From Nocardioides marmorisolisilvae (GTDB lineage Bacteria > Actinomycetota > Actinomycetes > Propionibacteriales > Nocardioidaceae), in contig NZ_RJSG01000002.1 of assembly GCF_003725775.1 (NCBI RefSeq), positions 620,001-684,000 on the forward strand: a DNA stretch of 64,000 bases, read 5' to 3'. Made by a program: the position numbers and the translations under genes. Below are positions 55,158 through 64,000 of the stretch, one piece after another; position 1 is the stretch's first letter; each line of letters opens with the position of its first letter. The notes under the pieces are model-generated. The model was given only the letters and a program-made list of their open reading frames with translations, did not search any database and was not told the origin of the DNA.

Positions 55158-56272
55158 CCCGCCGCGAGGTCGCCGACGCCCGCCGCGTCGTGGTGAAGGT
55201 CGGGTCGTCCTCGCTGACCACCGCAGCCGGCGGGATCGACCCCGAACGGGTCCGCACCCTGGTCGACACCCTCGCGCAGGCGCACGGTCGTGGCGCCGAG
55301 ATCGTGCTGGTCTCCTCGGGTGCGATCGCCGCCGGGCTGGCGCCGTTGGCGCTGAAGAAGCGTCCGCGCGACCTCGCCAAGCAGCAGGCGGCCGCGTCGG
55401 TCGGCCAGGGGATCCTGGTGCACCGCTACACCGACGAGTTCGCCCGGCACGGCCTGGTCACCGGACAGGTGCTGCTCACCCTCGACGACGTCACCCGGCG
55501 CGGGCACTACCGCAACGCCCAGCGCACCTTCGTCACGCTCCTGGAGCTCGGGGTGGTGCCGATCGTCAACGAGAACGACACCGTCGCCACCAGCGAGATC
55601 CGGTTCGGCGACAACGACCGCCTGGCCGCGCTCGTCGCCCACCTCGTGCACGCCGACCTGCTGGTGCTGCTCTCCGACGTCGACGGCCTGTACGACGGAC
55701 CGCCGAGCGAGGGCGCCACCCTGATCGAGGAGGTCCGCAGCGATGCCGACCTGCTCGAGGTGACGGTCGGCAAGGCCGGCACCGCCGGCGTCGGGACCGG
55801 CGGGATGCAGACCAAGCTCGAGGCCGCCAGGATCGCGACCGCGGCCGGCGTCACCGTCGTGCTCACCGACGCCGCACACGCTGCCGCCGCGCTGGCCGGC
55901 GATCAGGTGGGGACGCTGTTCCACGCCACCGGGCGACGCAAGCCCACCCGGCTGCTCTGGCTGGAGCACGCCACCGCGGGCAAGGGCACCATCGTGCTGG
56001 ACGCCGGGGCCGTTCGCGCGCTCGTCGAGCGCCGCGCGTCGCTGCTGCCGGCGGGCATCACCGGGGTCACCGGAACCTTCGTCGACGGGGACCCCGTGGA
56101 CCTGGTCGCACCCGACGGGACCGTCATCGCCCGCGGCCTGGTCAACTACGACGCGACCGAGCTCCCGGCCCTGATGGGGCGCTCCACCCGGGAGCTGGCG
56201 GCGGAACTGGGCTCCTCCTACGAGCGCGAGGTCGTGCACCGCGACGACCTGACCCTCCTCGCGGCCCGTTAG
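55154..56272 (+). CDS. proB: Glutamate 5-kinase
   Basis: 372 residues. Amino acid kinase domain: [84 protein letters not shown]-terminal PUA domain (from about 275) is present. First step of proline synthesis. Starts ATG 55154 overlapping the obg stop (ATGA). A weak hairpin TTCCCG / CGGGAA lies after it at 56285-56306. Confidence 0.97.
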   Translation: MTRREVADARRVVVKVGSSSLTTAAGGIDPERVRTLVDTLAQAHGRGAEIVLVSSGAIAAGLAPLALKKRPRDLAKQQAAASVGQGILVHRYTDEFARHGLVTGQVLLTLDDVTRRGHYRNAQRTFVTLLELGVVPIVNENDTVATSEIRFGDNDRLAALVAHLVHADLLVLLSDVDGLYDGPPSEGATLIEEVRSDADLLEVTVGKAGTAGVGTGGMQTKLEAARIATAAGVTVVLTDAAHAAAALAGDQVGTLFHATGRRKPTRLLWLEHATAGKGTIVLDAGAVRALVERRASLLPAGITGVTGTFVDGDPVDLVAPDGTVIARGLVNYDATELPALMGRSTRELAAELGSSYEREVVHRDDLTLLAAR

Positions 56273-56375
56273 TCACTGGTCCAGTTCCCGGGCAGATGTT
56301 CGGGAATTCCGCCTCGCGGCGCGCTTCCGGTCCTCCACACTGTGTCCAACTTCGGATACAGGTGAGGAGCGTGTG

Positions 56376-56720
56376 GTGTCGACGGAACCGAACGGACGGC
56401 TGTGGCACGTGACGCTCACGGTGGCAGGAGAGCCGGTCGAGCCGATGCTGCTGCGCGCCGCCCTGTCCCGGCTCCGTGATGAGCGGCCGTTCATCGACTC
56501 CGTCGAGTACACCGGCGGCAGCGCCTGCCTGGACTACTGGGACGAGGGCCCGGCGATGCTGGACGTCGCCTCGCTGGCCCTGCGGCTGTGGCCCGAGCAC
56601 CGCGAGTCCGCGGGCCTGCCCAGCTGGGAGATCGTCGGCCTCGAGGTCGTCGAGAAGAGCGTCCGCGAGGCCCGAAGTGGTGTGCGCGCCGCCGCGACCT
56701 CGCTCACCTTCCAGCTCTGA
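56376..56720 (+). CDS. Conserved hypothetical protein between proB and proA
   Basis: 114 residues; GTG 56376 has GGTGAGGAG about 7 bases upstream, and GTG 56373 is an alternative. It reads WHVTLTVAGEPVEPMLLRAALSRL at the start, then ACLDYWDEGPAMLDVASLALRLWPEHR and WEIVGLEVVEKSVREA. It is a small alpha-beta protein without membrane segments, and similar short proteins are found in this actinobacterial neighbourhood. Function is unknown. Confidence 0.8.
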   Translation: MSTEPNGRLWHVTLTVAGEPVEPMLLRAALSRLRDERPFIDSVEYTGGSACLDYWDEGPAMLDVASLALRLWPEHRESAGLPSWEIVGLEVVEKSVREARSGVRAAATSLTFQL

Positions 56721-56741
56721 CCAGCCGATACTGTTGGGGTC

Positions 56742-57989
56742 ATGTCCGACCTGATCACCGCCGTGGCGACCCGCGCCCGGGCTGCCGCGAACGTGCTCGC
56801 GCTCGCCACCCGGACGAGCAAGGACGCCGCCCTGGAGGCGATGGCCGTCGCGCTCGTCGAGCACCGGGCCGCGATCCTGGCCGCGAACGCCGAGGACGTG
56901 ACCGCTGCAGAGGCCGGCGGCACCCCGGCCCACATGATCGACCGGCTGCGCCTCGACGAGTCCCGGATCGAGGGCATGGCCCAGGGGCTGCGTGAGGTCG
57001 CCGGCCTTCCCGACCCGGTCGGCACCGTCGTGCGCGGCTCGACCCTCGCGAACGGGCTGGAGCTGCGCCAGGTGAGCGTCCCCTTCGGGGTCGTCGGCGT
57101 GGTCTACGAGGCCCGGCCGAACGTGACCGCGGACGCGGCCGGTATCTGCCTGAAGAGCGGTAACGCCGTGCTGCTGCGCGGCTCCTCCAGCGCGCTGCGC
57201 TCGAACACCGCGATCGTCGAGGTCCTGCGCGGCGCCGTCGAGGCGAGCGGCCTGCCCGCCGACGTCATCCAGCTCGCCCCGGGCGAGGGCCACGACGCCG
57301 TCAAGCAGCTGCTCCGCGCCCGTGGCCTGGTCGACCTGCTGATCCCGCGCGGGGGAGCAGGGCTGATCCGCACCGTGGTCGAGGAGTCCACGGTCCCCGT
57401 GATCGAGACCGGTGTCGGCAACTGCCACGTGTACGTCGACGCGGCGGCCGACCTGGAGATGGCCCTCGAGATCGTCCTGAACTCCAAGACCCACCGCACC
57501 TCGGTCTGCAACTCCGCCGAGTCGCTGCTGGTCCACGCGGACGTCGCCGAGGTGTTCGTGCCGAAGGTCGTCGCAGCGCTCCAGGAGGCCGGGGTCACGA
57601 TCCACGGCGACGCCGTCTTCGCCGGGCACCAGGGTGTGCTCCCGGCGACCGAGGACGACTGGGACACCGAGTACCTGTCCCTGGATATCTCCGCGGCCGT
57701 CGTCCCGGACATCGGTGCTGCGATCGAGCACATCCGGGCGCACTCCTCGGGGCACACCGAGGCGATCGTCACCGGCTCGGTGGCCGCGGCCCGCCGGTTT
57801 ACCGCCGAGGTCGACTCAGCAGCGGTCATGGTGAACGCCTCCACCCGGTTCACCGACGGGGGCGAGTTCGGGTTCGGGGCGGAGATCGGCATCTCGACGC
57901 AGAAGCTGCACGCCCGCGGTCCGCTCGGACTGCCGGAGATGACGTCGACGAAGTACGTCGTCACCGGCGATGGCCACGTGCGTCGATGA
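56742..57989 (+). CDS. proA: Glutamate-5-semialdehyde dehydrogenase
   Basis: 415 residues. Aldehyde-dehydrogenase-fold enzyme of proline synthesis: [55 protein letters not shown], catalytic Cys in [19 protein letters not shown], and [34 protein letters not shown] (56729-56734) ends 7 bases before the ATG, so proA has its own leaderless promoter although proB is close. The next gene overlaps its stop by 4 bases. Confidence 0.97.
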   Translation: MSDLITAVATRARAAANVLALATRTSKDAALEAMAVALVEHRAAILAANAEDVTAAEAGGTPAHMIDRLRLDESRIEGMAQGLREVAGLPDPVGTVVRGSTLANGLELRQVSVPFGVVGVVYEARPNVTADAAGICLKSGNAVLLRGSSSALRSNTAIVEVLRGAVEASGLPADVIQLAPGEGHDAVKQLLRARGLVDLLIPRGGAGLIRTVVEESTVPVIETGVGNCHVYVDAAADLEMALEIVLNSKTHRTSVCNSAESLLVHADVAEVFVPKVVAALQEAGVTIHGDAVFAGHQGVLPATEDDWDTEYLSLDISAAVVPDIGAAIEHIRAHSSGHTEAIVTGSVAAARRFTAEVDSAAVMVNASTRFTDGGEFGFGAEIGISTQKLHARGPLGLPEMTSTKYVVTGDGHVRR

Positions 57990-58663
57990 CCAAGCTCGAA
58001 GCGGGAGTCGACCCGTTGACGCTCGACGTCTGGGCGACCCCTGAGTCCGAGCGTTTCCTGACGCCGGCCACCATCATCACGTTCGTGCGCACCATCGCCA
58101 CGGTGGTGATCATCGGCTTCGCGCTGCACAAGGGCCTACCGGACAACAACGAGTTCTGGAGCCCGGCGCTCAAGCTGATGACCGTCGCGCTCGGCGTCTA
58201 CTGGGTCGGCGACATGCTCGACGGCCAGGTCGCCCGGCGGATGCACCACGAGACCCGCATCGGCGCGGTGCTCGACATCATGAGCGACCGGATGTGTGCC
58301 GCGGCCTTCTACTTCGGCCTGGCCTGGCTGCATCCCGAGTTCACCGTCCCGGTGCTGCTCTACCTCGCCGAGTTCATGGTGATCGACTGCTTCCTCTCGA
58401 TCGCCTTCCTGGCCTGGAAGGTGCGCAGCCCCAACTACTTCTACGTGATCGACCCGACGATCTACCGGTTGAACTGGTCGCACCCGGCGAAGGCGGTGAA
58501 CTCGGCGCTGTTCGCGGTGCTGATGCTGGTGACCCAGACGGCGTGGATCGCCGGGGTCATCGCCGGGGGTCTGCTGGTGTTCAAGATCGTGATGCTGGTC
58601 CGGCTGGCCAGGATCGGCCTCCCCATCCCCGAGGGGACCGGGCCGGGGGCGACCACCGCGTGA
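57986..58663 (+). CDS. CDP-alcohol phosphatidyltransferase
   Basis: 225 residues with about six membrane helices. The complete family motif D-x2-DG-x2-AR-x8-G-x3-D-x3-D is read from [12 protein letters not shown] to [10 protein letters not shown] (residues about 73-100). It transfers a phosphoalcohol from CDP to build a phospholipid head group; the acceptor cannot be told. ATG overlaps the proA stop. It is the first gene of an envelope-related block placed between proA and nadD. Confidence 0.9.
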   Translation: MTKLEAGVDPLTLDVWATPESERFLTPATIITFVRTIATVVIIGFALHKGLPDNNEFWSPALKLMTVALGVYWVGDMLDGQVARRMHHETRIGAVLDIMSDRMCAAAFYFGLAWLHPEFTVPVLLYLAEFMVIDCFLSIAFLAWKVRSPNYFYVIDPTIYRLNWSHPAKAVNSALFAVLMLVTQTAWIAGVIAGGLLVFKIVMLVRLARIGLPIPEGTGPGATTA

Positions 58664-59139
58664 GCCTGATCCTCGGGACCTTCTTCTTCGCGATCGGTTC
58701 GGCGCTGCTGCCGCTGCTCAACCTGGAGATCTACCTCGGGGCGCTGCCGAGCGCCCACAGCCAGGCCTTCGCGCTCGCGGTCGCTGCTGGCTCGGGCCAG
58801 ACGCTCGGCAAGGTGGTCTGGTACTACGCCGGCGTCCACTCGATGAAGATCCCGTGGCTGGCCCGCAAGATGGAGGCCGAGAAGTGGCGGGAGTCCTACC
58901 AGCGCTGGCACGACCGGATCGTCGGGCGCCCGTTCCTGGCCGGGACGATCGTGTTCGCCTCCGCGATCTCCGGGTTCCCGCCTCTGGCGGTCGTCGCGGT
59001 CCTCGCCGGGTCGTTGGAGATGCCGTTCGTGCTGTTCCTGACGACCTGCCTCGTGGGCCGGATCGCCCGCTTCTGGCTGGTGCTGGAGGGCGCGGAATGG
59101 GTGCGCCAGCTGGCTCCGCACCTGTTCGGCACGCACTGA
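58660..59139 (+). CDS. VTT/YqaA-like small membrane protein
   Basis: 159 residues from GTG 58660, overlapping the previous stop (GTGA). Hydrophobic segments and the SGFPPLAVVAVLAGSLEMPFVLFLTTCLVGRIARFW stretch resemble the VTT (DedA/YqaA) fold, a family with lipid-transport or scrambling roles. Coupling with the CDP-alcohol phosphatidyltransferase supports a part in phospholipid handling, by inference. Confidence 0.78.
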   Translation: MSLILGTFFFAIGSALLPLLNLEIYLGALPSAHSQAFALAVAAGSGQTLGKVVWYYAGVHSMKIPWLARKMEAEKWRESYQRWHDRIVGRPFLAGTIVFASAISGFPPLAVVAVLAGSLEMPFVLFLTTCLVGRIARFWLVLEGAEWVRQLAPHLFGTH

Positions 59140-59220
59140 TCCGCCCGGGATTTGTACGGCGATGTACCGAAGTTCCGGACTCGTCGGTAGTGCGGCTCGG
59201 CGGCGGGTAGGGTACGCCGC

Positions 59221-60915
59221 GTGATCGTCGAATCGGACAACTCCCGCTCGTGGGTGCTGAAGTACAACCTGGCGCGCCTGGTCCAGACGCCGAGCGCCTT
59301 CACCAACTGGCCGGGACTGCTGGCCGGGATGGCTCGCGAGAAGGTCGCCGAGGGTCCGGAGGTGCTCACCTTCCACACCCGTAGCGGTCAGACGATCTCG
59401 ATCCCGAACGCGCCCGGCGCGCGGGTCCCGGTCTACGAGGTCTTCGCCGAGGACTGCTACGACCTGCGCTGGTTCCTGGGCGACCTGATCGACCGCCCGA
59501 TCCACGTTCTGGACATCGGCGCCCACGTCGGCACGTTCTCCACGCACCTGGCGAGCATCCACCCCGGTGCGACCGTCGACTGCTTCGAGCCGTCGCCGGA
59601 CACCTACCAGTTCCTGCGCAGCAACGTCGAGGTCAACGGCAACACCGAGCGCATCCACACCCACCAGAAGGCGCTGGCCGGCGAGACCGGGTTCGCGATC
59701 TTCGACCTGCAGGGTGCGGGCTCGGGCCACAACCACATGGCGTTCGACGGCGAGGCCACCGGCACCGGCGTACGCGTCGAGACGATGGCCTTCGACGAGG
59801 TCGTCGCCGGAGCGCGCGGTCCGGTCGAGTTCATCAAGATGGACTGCGAGGGCGGCGAGTACGACCTGGTCTACAAGTCCTCGCCCGAGAGCTGGGCCAA
59901 CGTCCAGCGCCTCGTCCTCGAGTACCACACCATGCCCGACGAGTCGTGGGAGGAGCTGCGCGCCTGGTTCGCCTCGGTCGGACTGCACGTCCTGCGCGAC
60001 CTGCGCGCGCCGATCGCCGGCACCGCCTGGCTCTCCCGGACGCCGCTGCGCGACCACGAGGGCCGCGGACCGCGCAGCCGGGCCAGCAAGCTGGCCTACG
60101 AGGTCAAGCGCGTCAGCCAGACCCCGAAGGCCTTCACCAACTGGCCGACCCTGCTCTCCGGGCTGGTCCGCGAGAAGGCCGGCCGTGGCCCGCGCGAGCT
60201 CACCTTCGAGACCCGTAGCGGTCAGAAGATCACCTCGCCGAACGTCCCGGGCGCCCGGCTGCCTGCGTACGAGCAGTACGCCGAGCACGGCTACGAGCTC
60301 GACTGGTTCCTGGAGGCCTACCAGGGCAAGCAGGTCAACGCCTTCGATGTCGGCGCCCACGTCGGCACCTTCGCCTGCCACCTGGCCGAGGTGCTCCCGA
60401 CCGTGGACATCACCTGCTTCGAGCCGTCGGCCGACACGGTGACCTACCTCAAGCGCAACATCGAGCAGAACGGCCTCGGCCAGCGGATCAACGTCGTCGA
60501 GGCGGCGCTGTCGGGCGAGACCGGGTTCGCGATGTTCTCCGACCACGGCGGCGCGAGCGTGCACAACGGCCTGGTCGACGCCCACCCGGTCGACGACCCG
60601 CACGCCGCGGGCTCGAGCGTGAAGGTCCCGACGCTCAGCTTCGACGACGCGATCGCCCAGGCTCCTGGTCCGGTCACCATCGTCAAGCTCGACTGCGAGG
60701 GCGGCGAGTACCAGCTCGCCTACCAGTCCGCGCCCGAGAGCTGGGCGAACGTCGAGCGGGTCGTGCTCGAGTACCACGACATCCCCGGTGAGTCCTGGTC
60801 GGAGCTGCGCGCCTGGTTCGCGGGCGTCGGCCTGCACCTGGTCGGGCACCGCCCGGAGCGCGCCGACCTGGGCCTGGCCTGGCTCGCCCGCGGTCCCGTG
60901 GGCTTCAAGAGCTGA
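59221..60915 (+). CDS. Tandem FkbM-family methyltransferase (two fused domains)
   Basis: 564 residues from GTG 59221. It holds two full copies of one unit. Copy 1 (about 10-285) has QTPSAFTNWPGLLAGMAREK, HVLDIGAHVGTFSTHLA, CFEPSPDTYQFLRSNV and MDCEGGEYDLVYKS. Copy 2 (about 295-560) has QTPKAFTNWPTLLSGLVREK, NAFDVGAHVGTFACHLA, CFEPSADTVTYLKRNI and LDCEGGEYQLAYQS. Both SAM motifs look intact. FkbM enzymes O-methylate sugars or polyketides. TAGGGT (59208-59213) ends 7 bases before the GTG. It is followed by a GT61 gene, suggesting methylation of a cell-surface glycan. Confidence 0.88.
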   Translation: MIVESDNSRSWVLKYNLARLVQTPSAFTNWPGLLAGMAREKVAEGPEVLTFHTRSGQTISIPNAPGARVPVYEVFAEDCYDLRWFLGDLIDRPIHVLDIGAHVGTFSTHLASIHPGATVDCFEPSPDTYQFLRSNVEVNGNTERIHTHQKALAGETGFAIFDLQGAGSGHNHMAFDGEATGTGVRVETMAFDEVVAGARGPVEFIKMDCEGGEYDLVYKSSPESWANVQRLVLEYHTMPDESWEELRAWFASVGLHVLRDLRAPIAGTAWLSRTPLRDHEGRGPRSRASKLAYEVKRVSQTPKAFTNWPTLLSGLVREKAGRGPRELTFETRSGQKITSPNVPGARLPAYEQYAEHGYELDWFLEAYQGKQVNAFDVGAHVGTFACHLAEVLPTVDITCFEPSADTVTYLKRNIEQNGLGQRINVVEAALSGETGFAMFSDHGGASVHNGLVDAHPVDDPHAAGSSVKVPTLSFDDAIAQAPGPVTIVKLDCEGGEYQLAYQSAPESWANVERVVLEYHDIPGESWSELRAWFAGVGLHLVGHRPERADLGLAWLARGPVGFKS

Positions 60916-60931
60916 CCCGACCTCCACGACC

Positions 60932-62134
60932 GTGGTCCGGCTGTCGGAGAACCTCCGCCCCTACTTCGGCCCGCTGAAGCGCGCCTACACCGTCGGCACC
61001 CGTGCCGTCTCGCCCGCCACCGTGCGGATGAGCAGGATGCGTGGCGGCTGGCTGCCCGACGGCGTCGCCGAGACGATGGAGGACGCAGCCAAGGACGGGG
61101 GCAGCTTCACGCTCGCCCGTCCGGAGGAGACGCTGCACCGGGTCCGACCCGTCGGCGTCCCGGAGCGGTACTGGTGCTTCGAGGAGGCGCTGACCGAGAC
61201 GGTCCCGCGGGTCGGGGTCCTCGAGCTCGCCGGCGGCCGGGTGCTGCAGCCGCACTCCGTGGTGATCACGGCCAAGAACCGCTGGCTGTGGGAGCAGTGC
61301 TGGTACTTCGGCACCACCAAGCCGCGCCAGCACCCGATGTTCCTGCACCCGTTCCCGCCGCCCCCGGTCGACGTCGCCGGGCGCCTCGGCGTGCTGGCCA
61401 GCCGCGGTGACGCGAACTACTACCACTTCCTGCACGACGTGCTCCCGCGGATCGCGGTGCTCGAGCAGTCCGGCGTACCGGCTCCCGACCGCTGGTACGT
61501 GCCGCAGACGACCCGGTTCCAGCGCGAGCTGCTCGAGCTGGGGGGGATCGGCGCGGACCAGATCATCAACAGCGACGAGGTCCGCCACGTGCGGGCGCAG
61601 ACGCTGGTAGTCCCGGGCGTGCCCTCGATGATCGAGCGGAACCCACCGTGGGTCTCCCAGCTGCTGCGCCAGCGCCTGGTGCCGGCGGGGACCGAGCGGG
61701 TTCCGGGCCGCAACCTGTACCTGGCCCGCCGGGCCGGCCTGCACAACCGCGCGGTGCTCAACGAGACCGAGGTCCTCGCCCTGCTCGAGCCGCTCGGTTT
61801 CGAGGTCGTGGACCCGGGCGCGCTCTCGGTCGCCGAGCAGGTGCGCACCTTCGCCGAGGCCGACGTGATCGTGGCCCCGCACGGCGCATCCCTGGCCAAC
61901 CTGTCGTTCTGCAGCCCCGGTTCCGCGCTGCTCGAGCTGTTCCCGAGCCAGTCGATGGTGGCCGACTACTGGAAGATGACCTGCGGCGTGGAGGGGCTGG
62001 AGTACCAGTACCTCTCCGGCACCGGACCGGCCGCCGGGATCACCCGCGGGGAGTTCGTCGTGGCCGACATCACCGTGGACCTCAAGCAGCTCGAGACAAT
62101 GGTGTCCGCACTGCTGGCCGCTCGCGGTCAGTGA
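60932..62134 (+). CDS. Glycosyltransferase family 61 protein
   Basis: 400 residues from GTG 60932. The GT61 (DUF563) pattern is clear: GVLASRGDANYYHFLHDVLPRIAVLE, WYVPQTTRFQRELLELGGI, NLYLARRAGLHNRAVLNETEVLALL, FAEADVIVAPHGASLANLSFCSPGSALLELFP. No membrane helix, so it acts in the cytoplasm on an activated sugar. It lies 16 bases after the FkbM gene and is probably co-transcribed with it; both fit capsule or wall-glycan assembly. Confidence 0.88.
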   Translation: MVRLSENLRPYFGPLKRAYTVGTRAVSPATVRMSRMRGGWLPDGVAETMEDAAKDGGSFTLARPEETLHRVRPVGVPERYWCFEEALTETVPRVGVLELAGGRVLQPHSVVITAKNRWLWEQCWYFGTTKPRQHPMFLHPFPPPPVDVAGRLGVLASRGDANYYHFLHDVLPRIAVLEQSGVPAPDRWYVPQTTRFQRELLELGGIGADQIINSDEVRHVRAQTLVVPGVPSMIERNPPWVSQLLRQRLVPAGTERVPGRNLYLARRAGLHNRAVLNETEVLALLEPLGFEVVDPGALSVAEQVRTFAEADVIVAPHGASLANLSFCSPGSALLELFPSQSMVADYWKMTCGVEGLEYQYLSGTGPAAGITRGEFVVADITVDLKQLETMVSALLAARGQ

Positions 62135-62159
62135 GCCCGGTCCCGGTAAGGTACGGCCC

Positions 62160-62318
62160 ATGACTTTCCTGCTCGCGCACCTCCACGGCGGCGGTTCCGT
62201 CGGCGAAGACTCCGGCACGTTCCTGGCGCCGTACTACATCGGCGGCGGCATCCTCCTGCTCCTGATCGTGCTGATCATGGCGCTGCTGTCCTTCGGCCGG
62301 GGACGCGAGCACTCCTGA
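62160..62318 (+). CDS. Small single-pass membrane protein upstream of nadD
   Basis: 52 residues: [20 protein letters not shown], then a Gly-rich turn and one strongly hydrophobic helix (about 26-44, [19 protein letters not shown]) and a basic end GRGREHS. TAAGGT (62147-62152) ends 7 bases before the ATG, supporting a leaderless gene. Similar tiny proteins precede nadD in related actinobacteria, as far as I recall. Function is unknown. Confidence 0.7.
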   Translation: MTFLLAHLHGGGSVGEDSGTFLAPYYIGGGILLLLIVLIMALLSFGRGREHS

Positions 62319-62362
62319 GCACTCCCGCCGCACCGTCCGCCGGGACCCCACGCCGGGTCGGC

Positions 62363-62944
62363 GTGATGGGCGGCACCTTCGACCCCGTGCACCACGGTCA
62401 CCTGGTCGCGGCCAGCGAGGCCCAGGCGCACTTCGGGCTCGACGAGGTGGTCTTCGTGCCCACCGGTCAGCCCTGGCAGAAGGCCGAGCGCGAGGTCACG
62501 TCCGCCGAGCACCGCTACCTGATGACGGTGATCGCGACCGCGTCCAACCCGCTCTTCTCGGTGTCCCGGGTCGACATCGACCGGTCCGGTCCGACGTACA
62601 CGATCGACACGCTGCGCGACCTGTCCGCCGCCTACCCGGGCGCGGAGCTCTACTTCATCACCGGCGCCGACGCGCTGACCGAGATCTTCACCTGGCGCGA
62701 CGCCGGGGACCTGTTCTCGCTGGCGCACTTCGTCGGCTGCACCCGACCGGGCTACGAGATGGACGCCTCCTCGCTCGAGGGCATCCCGGCCGACCGGGTC
62801 ACCATCCTGGAGATCCCGGCACTCGCCATCTCCTCCACCGACTGCCGCGAGCGCACTGCCGCCGGTCGCCCCGTCTGGTACCTGGTGCCGGACGGGGTCG
62901 TGCAGTACATCGCCAAGCACCATCTCTACGGAAGTGACACATGA
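62363..62944 (+). CDS. nadD: Nicotinate-nucleotide adenylyltransferase
   Basis: 193 residues from GTG 62363. It adenylates nicotinate mononucleotide in NAD synthesis. [19 protein letters not shown] holds the (H/T)xGH site, and [30 protein letters not shown] is the ISST motif. The start is odd: relatives have several residues (RRVGV) before MGG, and the frame is open here upstream to TPRRVG, yet no ATG, GTG or TTG is found. A CTG at 62315 overlapping the stop of the preceding gene is a possible start. rsfS overlaps its end by 4 bases. Confidence 0.93.
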   Translation: MMGGTFDPVHHGHLVAASEAQAHFGLDEVVFVPTGQPWQKAEREVTSAEHRYLMTVIATASNPLFSVSRVDIDRSGPTYTIDTLRDLSAAYPGAELYFITGADALTEIFTWRDAGDLFSLAHFVGCTRPGYEMDASSLEGIPADRVTILEIPALAISSTDCRERTAAGRPVWYLVPDGVVQYIAKHHLYGSDT

Positions 62945-63321
62945 GCGCCACACCCCGAGCCATCGAGCTGATCCAGGCCGCCGCGGCCGCGGCCGCTGAC
63001 AAGCTCGCCACCGACATCGTCGCCTTCGACGTCTCCGAGCAGCTGGTCATCACCGACGCGTTCCTGGTCGCCTCCGGCTCCAACGACCGCCAGGTCAAGG
63101 CGATCGTCGACGAGATCGAGGACAAGCTCCGCGAGCTCGACGCCAAGCCGGTACGCCGCGAGGGTGTCCGGGACGGGCGTTGGGCCCTGCTGGACTACGC
63201 CGACATCGTGGTGCACGTCCAGCACTCCGAGGAGCGTGCCTTCTACGCCCTCGAGCGACTCTGGCGCGACTGCCCCTCGATCGACGTGCGGGACGCGGTG
63301 GGCCCGCAGAACCCGCAGTGA
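62941..63321 (+). CDS. rsfS: Ribosome silencing factor
   Basis: 126 residues. RsfS (DUF143) binds L14 and blocks subunit joining in starvation. Motifs: [35 protein letters not shown] and [33 protein letters not shown] overlaps the nadD stop (ATGA) and its stop overlaps the next gene by 4 bases, so nadD-rsfS-phosphatase is one coupled unit, as in M. tuberculosis. Confidence 0.96.
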   Translation: MSATPRAIELIQAAAAAAADKLATDIVAFDVSEQLVITDAFLVASGSNDRQVKAIVDEIEDKLRELDAKPVRREGVRDGRWALLDYADIVVHVQHSEERAFYALERLWRDCPSIDVRDAVGPQNPQ

Positions 63322-63977
63322 CCCGTCGCCTGGTCCTGGTCCGGCACGGTCGGACTGCCTGGAACCTCGAGGGCCGTGCCCAGGGGCACACCGACGTCGG
63401 TCTCGACGAGACCGGGGTCGCGCAGGCTCGGGCGATGGCTCCGGTGATCGGCGCGATGGCCCCGGACGCGCTGTGGAGCAGCGACCTGGCCCGGGCCCGG
63501 CAGACCGCCGAGCACGTGGCGACCGCCACCGGCCTCGAGGCCCGCTACGACGCCCGCCTGCGCGAGTTCGACGTGGGGGAGCGCGCCGGCCTGACGATCC
63601 CTGAGTTCGCCGAGCGCTACCCGGAGGCCTACGAGTCCTGGCGGGCCGGCCACATCACCGGCGGGGTGCCGGGGGCCGAGACGCCGGAGATGGTCATCGA
63701 CCGGATGGTGCCGGCGCTGCACGAGATCTGGGACGCGACCGGGCCGGACCAGACGACCGTGGTCATCTCGCACGGGGCCTGCCTGAAGATCTGCCTGGTG
63801 GCCTTCCTGGGCTGGCCCGAGGAGGTCGGCAACAGCCTGCGCGGCCTGGACAACTGCGGCTGGGTGGTCCTGGAGGACGAGGGCGACGGGCGGGGCATCC
63901 GGCTGGCCTCCTACAACGAGACCGCGCACCCCGCGGTGCACGGACCCGATTTCGCATCCGAGGCCCCGGTTGGCTAA
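63318..63977 (+). CDS. Histidine phosphatase family protein (GpgP-like)
   Basis: 219 residues from GTG 63318. RHGRTAWNLEGRAQGHTDVGLDETG has the phosphohistidine RHG motif, followed by WSSDLARARQTAEHVA and VVISHGACLKICLVAFL with the second histidine. In M. tuberculosis the gene at this place (Rv2419c) is glucosyl-3-phosphoglycerate phosphatase, so the same role is plausible by position, but phosphoglycerate mutase-like proteins are diverse. The last 23 bases of the window hold no further gene start. Confidence 0.88.
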   Translation: MTRRLVLVRHGRTAWNLEGRAQGHTDVGLDETGVAQARAMAPVIGAMAPDALWSSDLARARQTAEHVATATGLEARYDARLREFDVGERAGLTIPEFAERYPEAYESWRAGHITGGVPGAETPEMVIDRMVPALHEIWDATGPDQTTVVISHGACLKICLVAFLGWPEEVGNSLRGLDNCGWVVLEDEGDGRGIRLASYNETAHPAVHGPDFASEAPVG

Positions 63978-64000
63978 CATTCTCCGAGTTGCCTGAACCT

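Noticed and set aside
58462-60927. 821-codon minus-strand frame opposite the FkbM gene
   Set aside because: The plus strand carries two full FkbM domains; the antisense product is low-complexity and has no recognisable domain.

Overview
The window is high-GC DNA with dense, short-spaced genes, many GTG starts, many promoters of the leaderless type (a TAnnnT hexamer 6-7 bases before the start codon), and gene content typical of an actinobacterium. The families present (DUF3263, DUF4233, DUF2344, two-component Clp protease, TIGR03960 radical SAM, Rv2466c-like DsbA protein, NDMA-type alcohol dehydrogenase, KstR-like operators, mreBCD-mrdA-rodA) fit the Propionibacteriales, most likely a Nocardioides-like organism. 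No phage, plasmid, transposase, CRISPR or rRNA is visible. The backbone follows the order known from Mycobacterium tuberculosis Rv2466c to Rv2419c (DsbA-like, rpiB, nei, tig, clpP1, clpP2, clpX, valS, folC, ndk, rne, rplU, rpmA, obg, proB, proA, nadD, rsfS, phosphatase), with lineage-specific blocks set between the conserved genes.

Region by region. 1-4.6 kb: a DsbA-like protein, then on the minus strand a compact candidate peptide-secretion operon. It has two 43-44 residue precursors with the same 20-residue double-glycine leader, a PpiC-related protein, and one ABC transporter that joins a cyclic-nucleotide-binding-like domain, a C39 leader peptidase, a membrane domain and an ATPase. This is the most novel part of the window. 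4.7-14 kb: metG, a SAM methyltransferase, a divergent pair sharing a 19-bp palindromic operator, an esterase, rpiB, nei, a PP2C-type phosphatase, an LLM oxidoreductase and small proteins. 14-24 kb: tRNA-Gly, tRNA-Pro directly abutting a GntR regulator, tig, a lipase, clpP1-clpP2-clpX and valS. 24.8-30 kb: a minus-strand catabolic block (two acyl-CoA dehydrogenases, a hydrolase-adenylate cyclase fusion, a zinc alcohol dehydrogenase and a DUF4334 protein) headed by a KstR-like operator. 30-38.5 kb: folC, DUF4233, ndk, and the rod-shape cluster mreBCD-mrdA-rodA. 38.5-46 kb: nitronate monooxygenase, radical SAM protein, MTHFR-like protein, MFS carrier, twin tiny membrane proteins, a winged-helix protein and DUF2344. 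46-57 kb: RNase E/G, an MFS-MarR pair, a methyltransferase, rplU-rpmA-obg-proB and proA. 58-62 kb: an envelope module (CDP-alcohol phosphatidyltransferase, VTT-type membrane protein, tandem FkbM methyltransferase, GT61 glycosyltransferase). 62-64 kb: nadD-rsfS-histidine phosphatase.

Two genome-wide habits stand out. First, about twenty genes appear to be transcribed leaderless, and this decides several start codons and supports two very small genes. Second, a short imperfect-palindrome repeat occurs at seven places. Two copies sit in frame inside metG and rne, adding a PST(G/S)SG-type peptide, and three copies supply the TGA stop codon of the gene they follow.

All functional names come from recognisable motifs and family knowledge read by eye. 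No database search was run.
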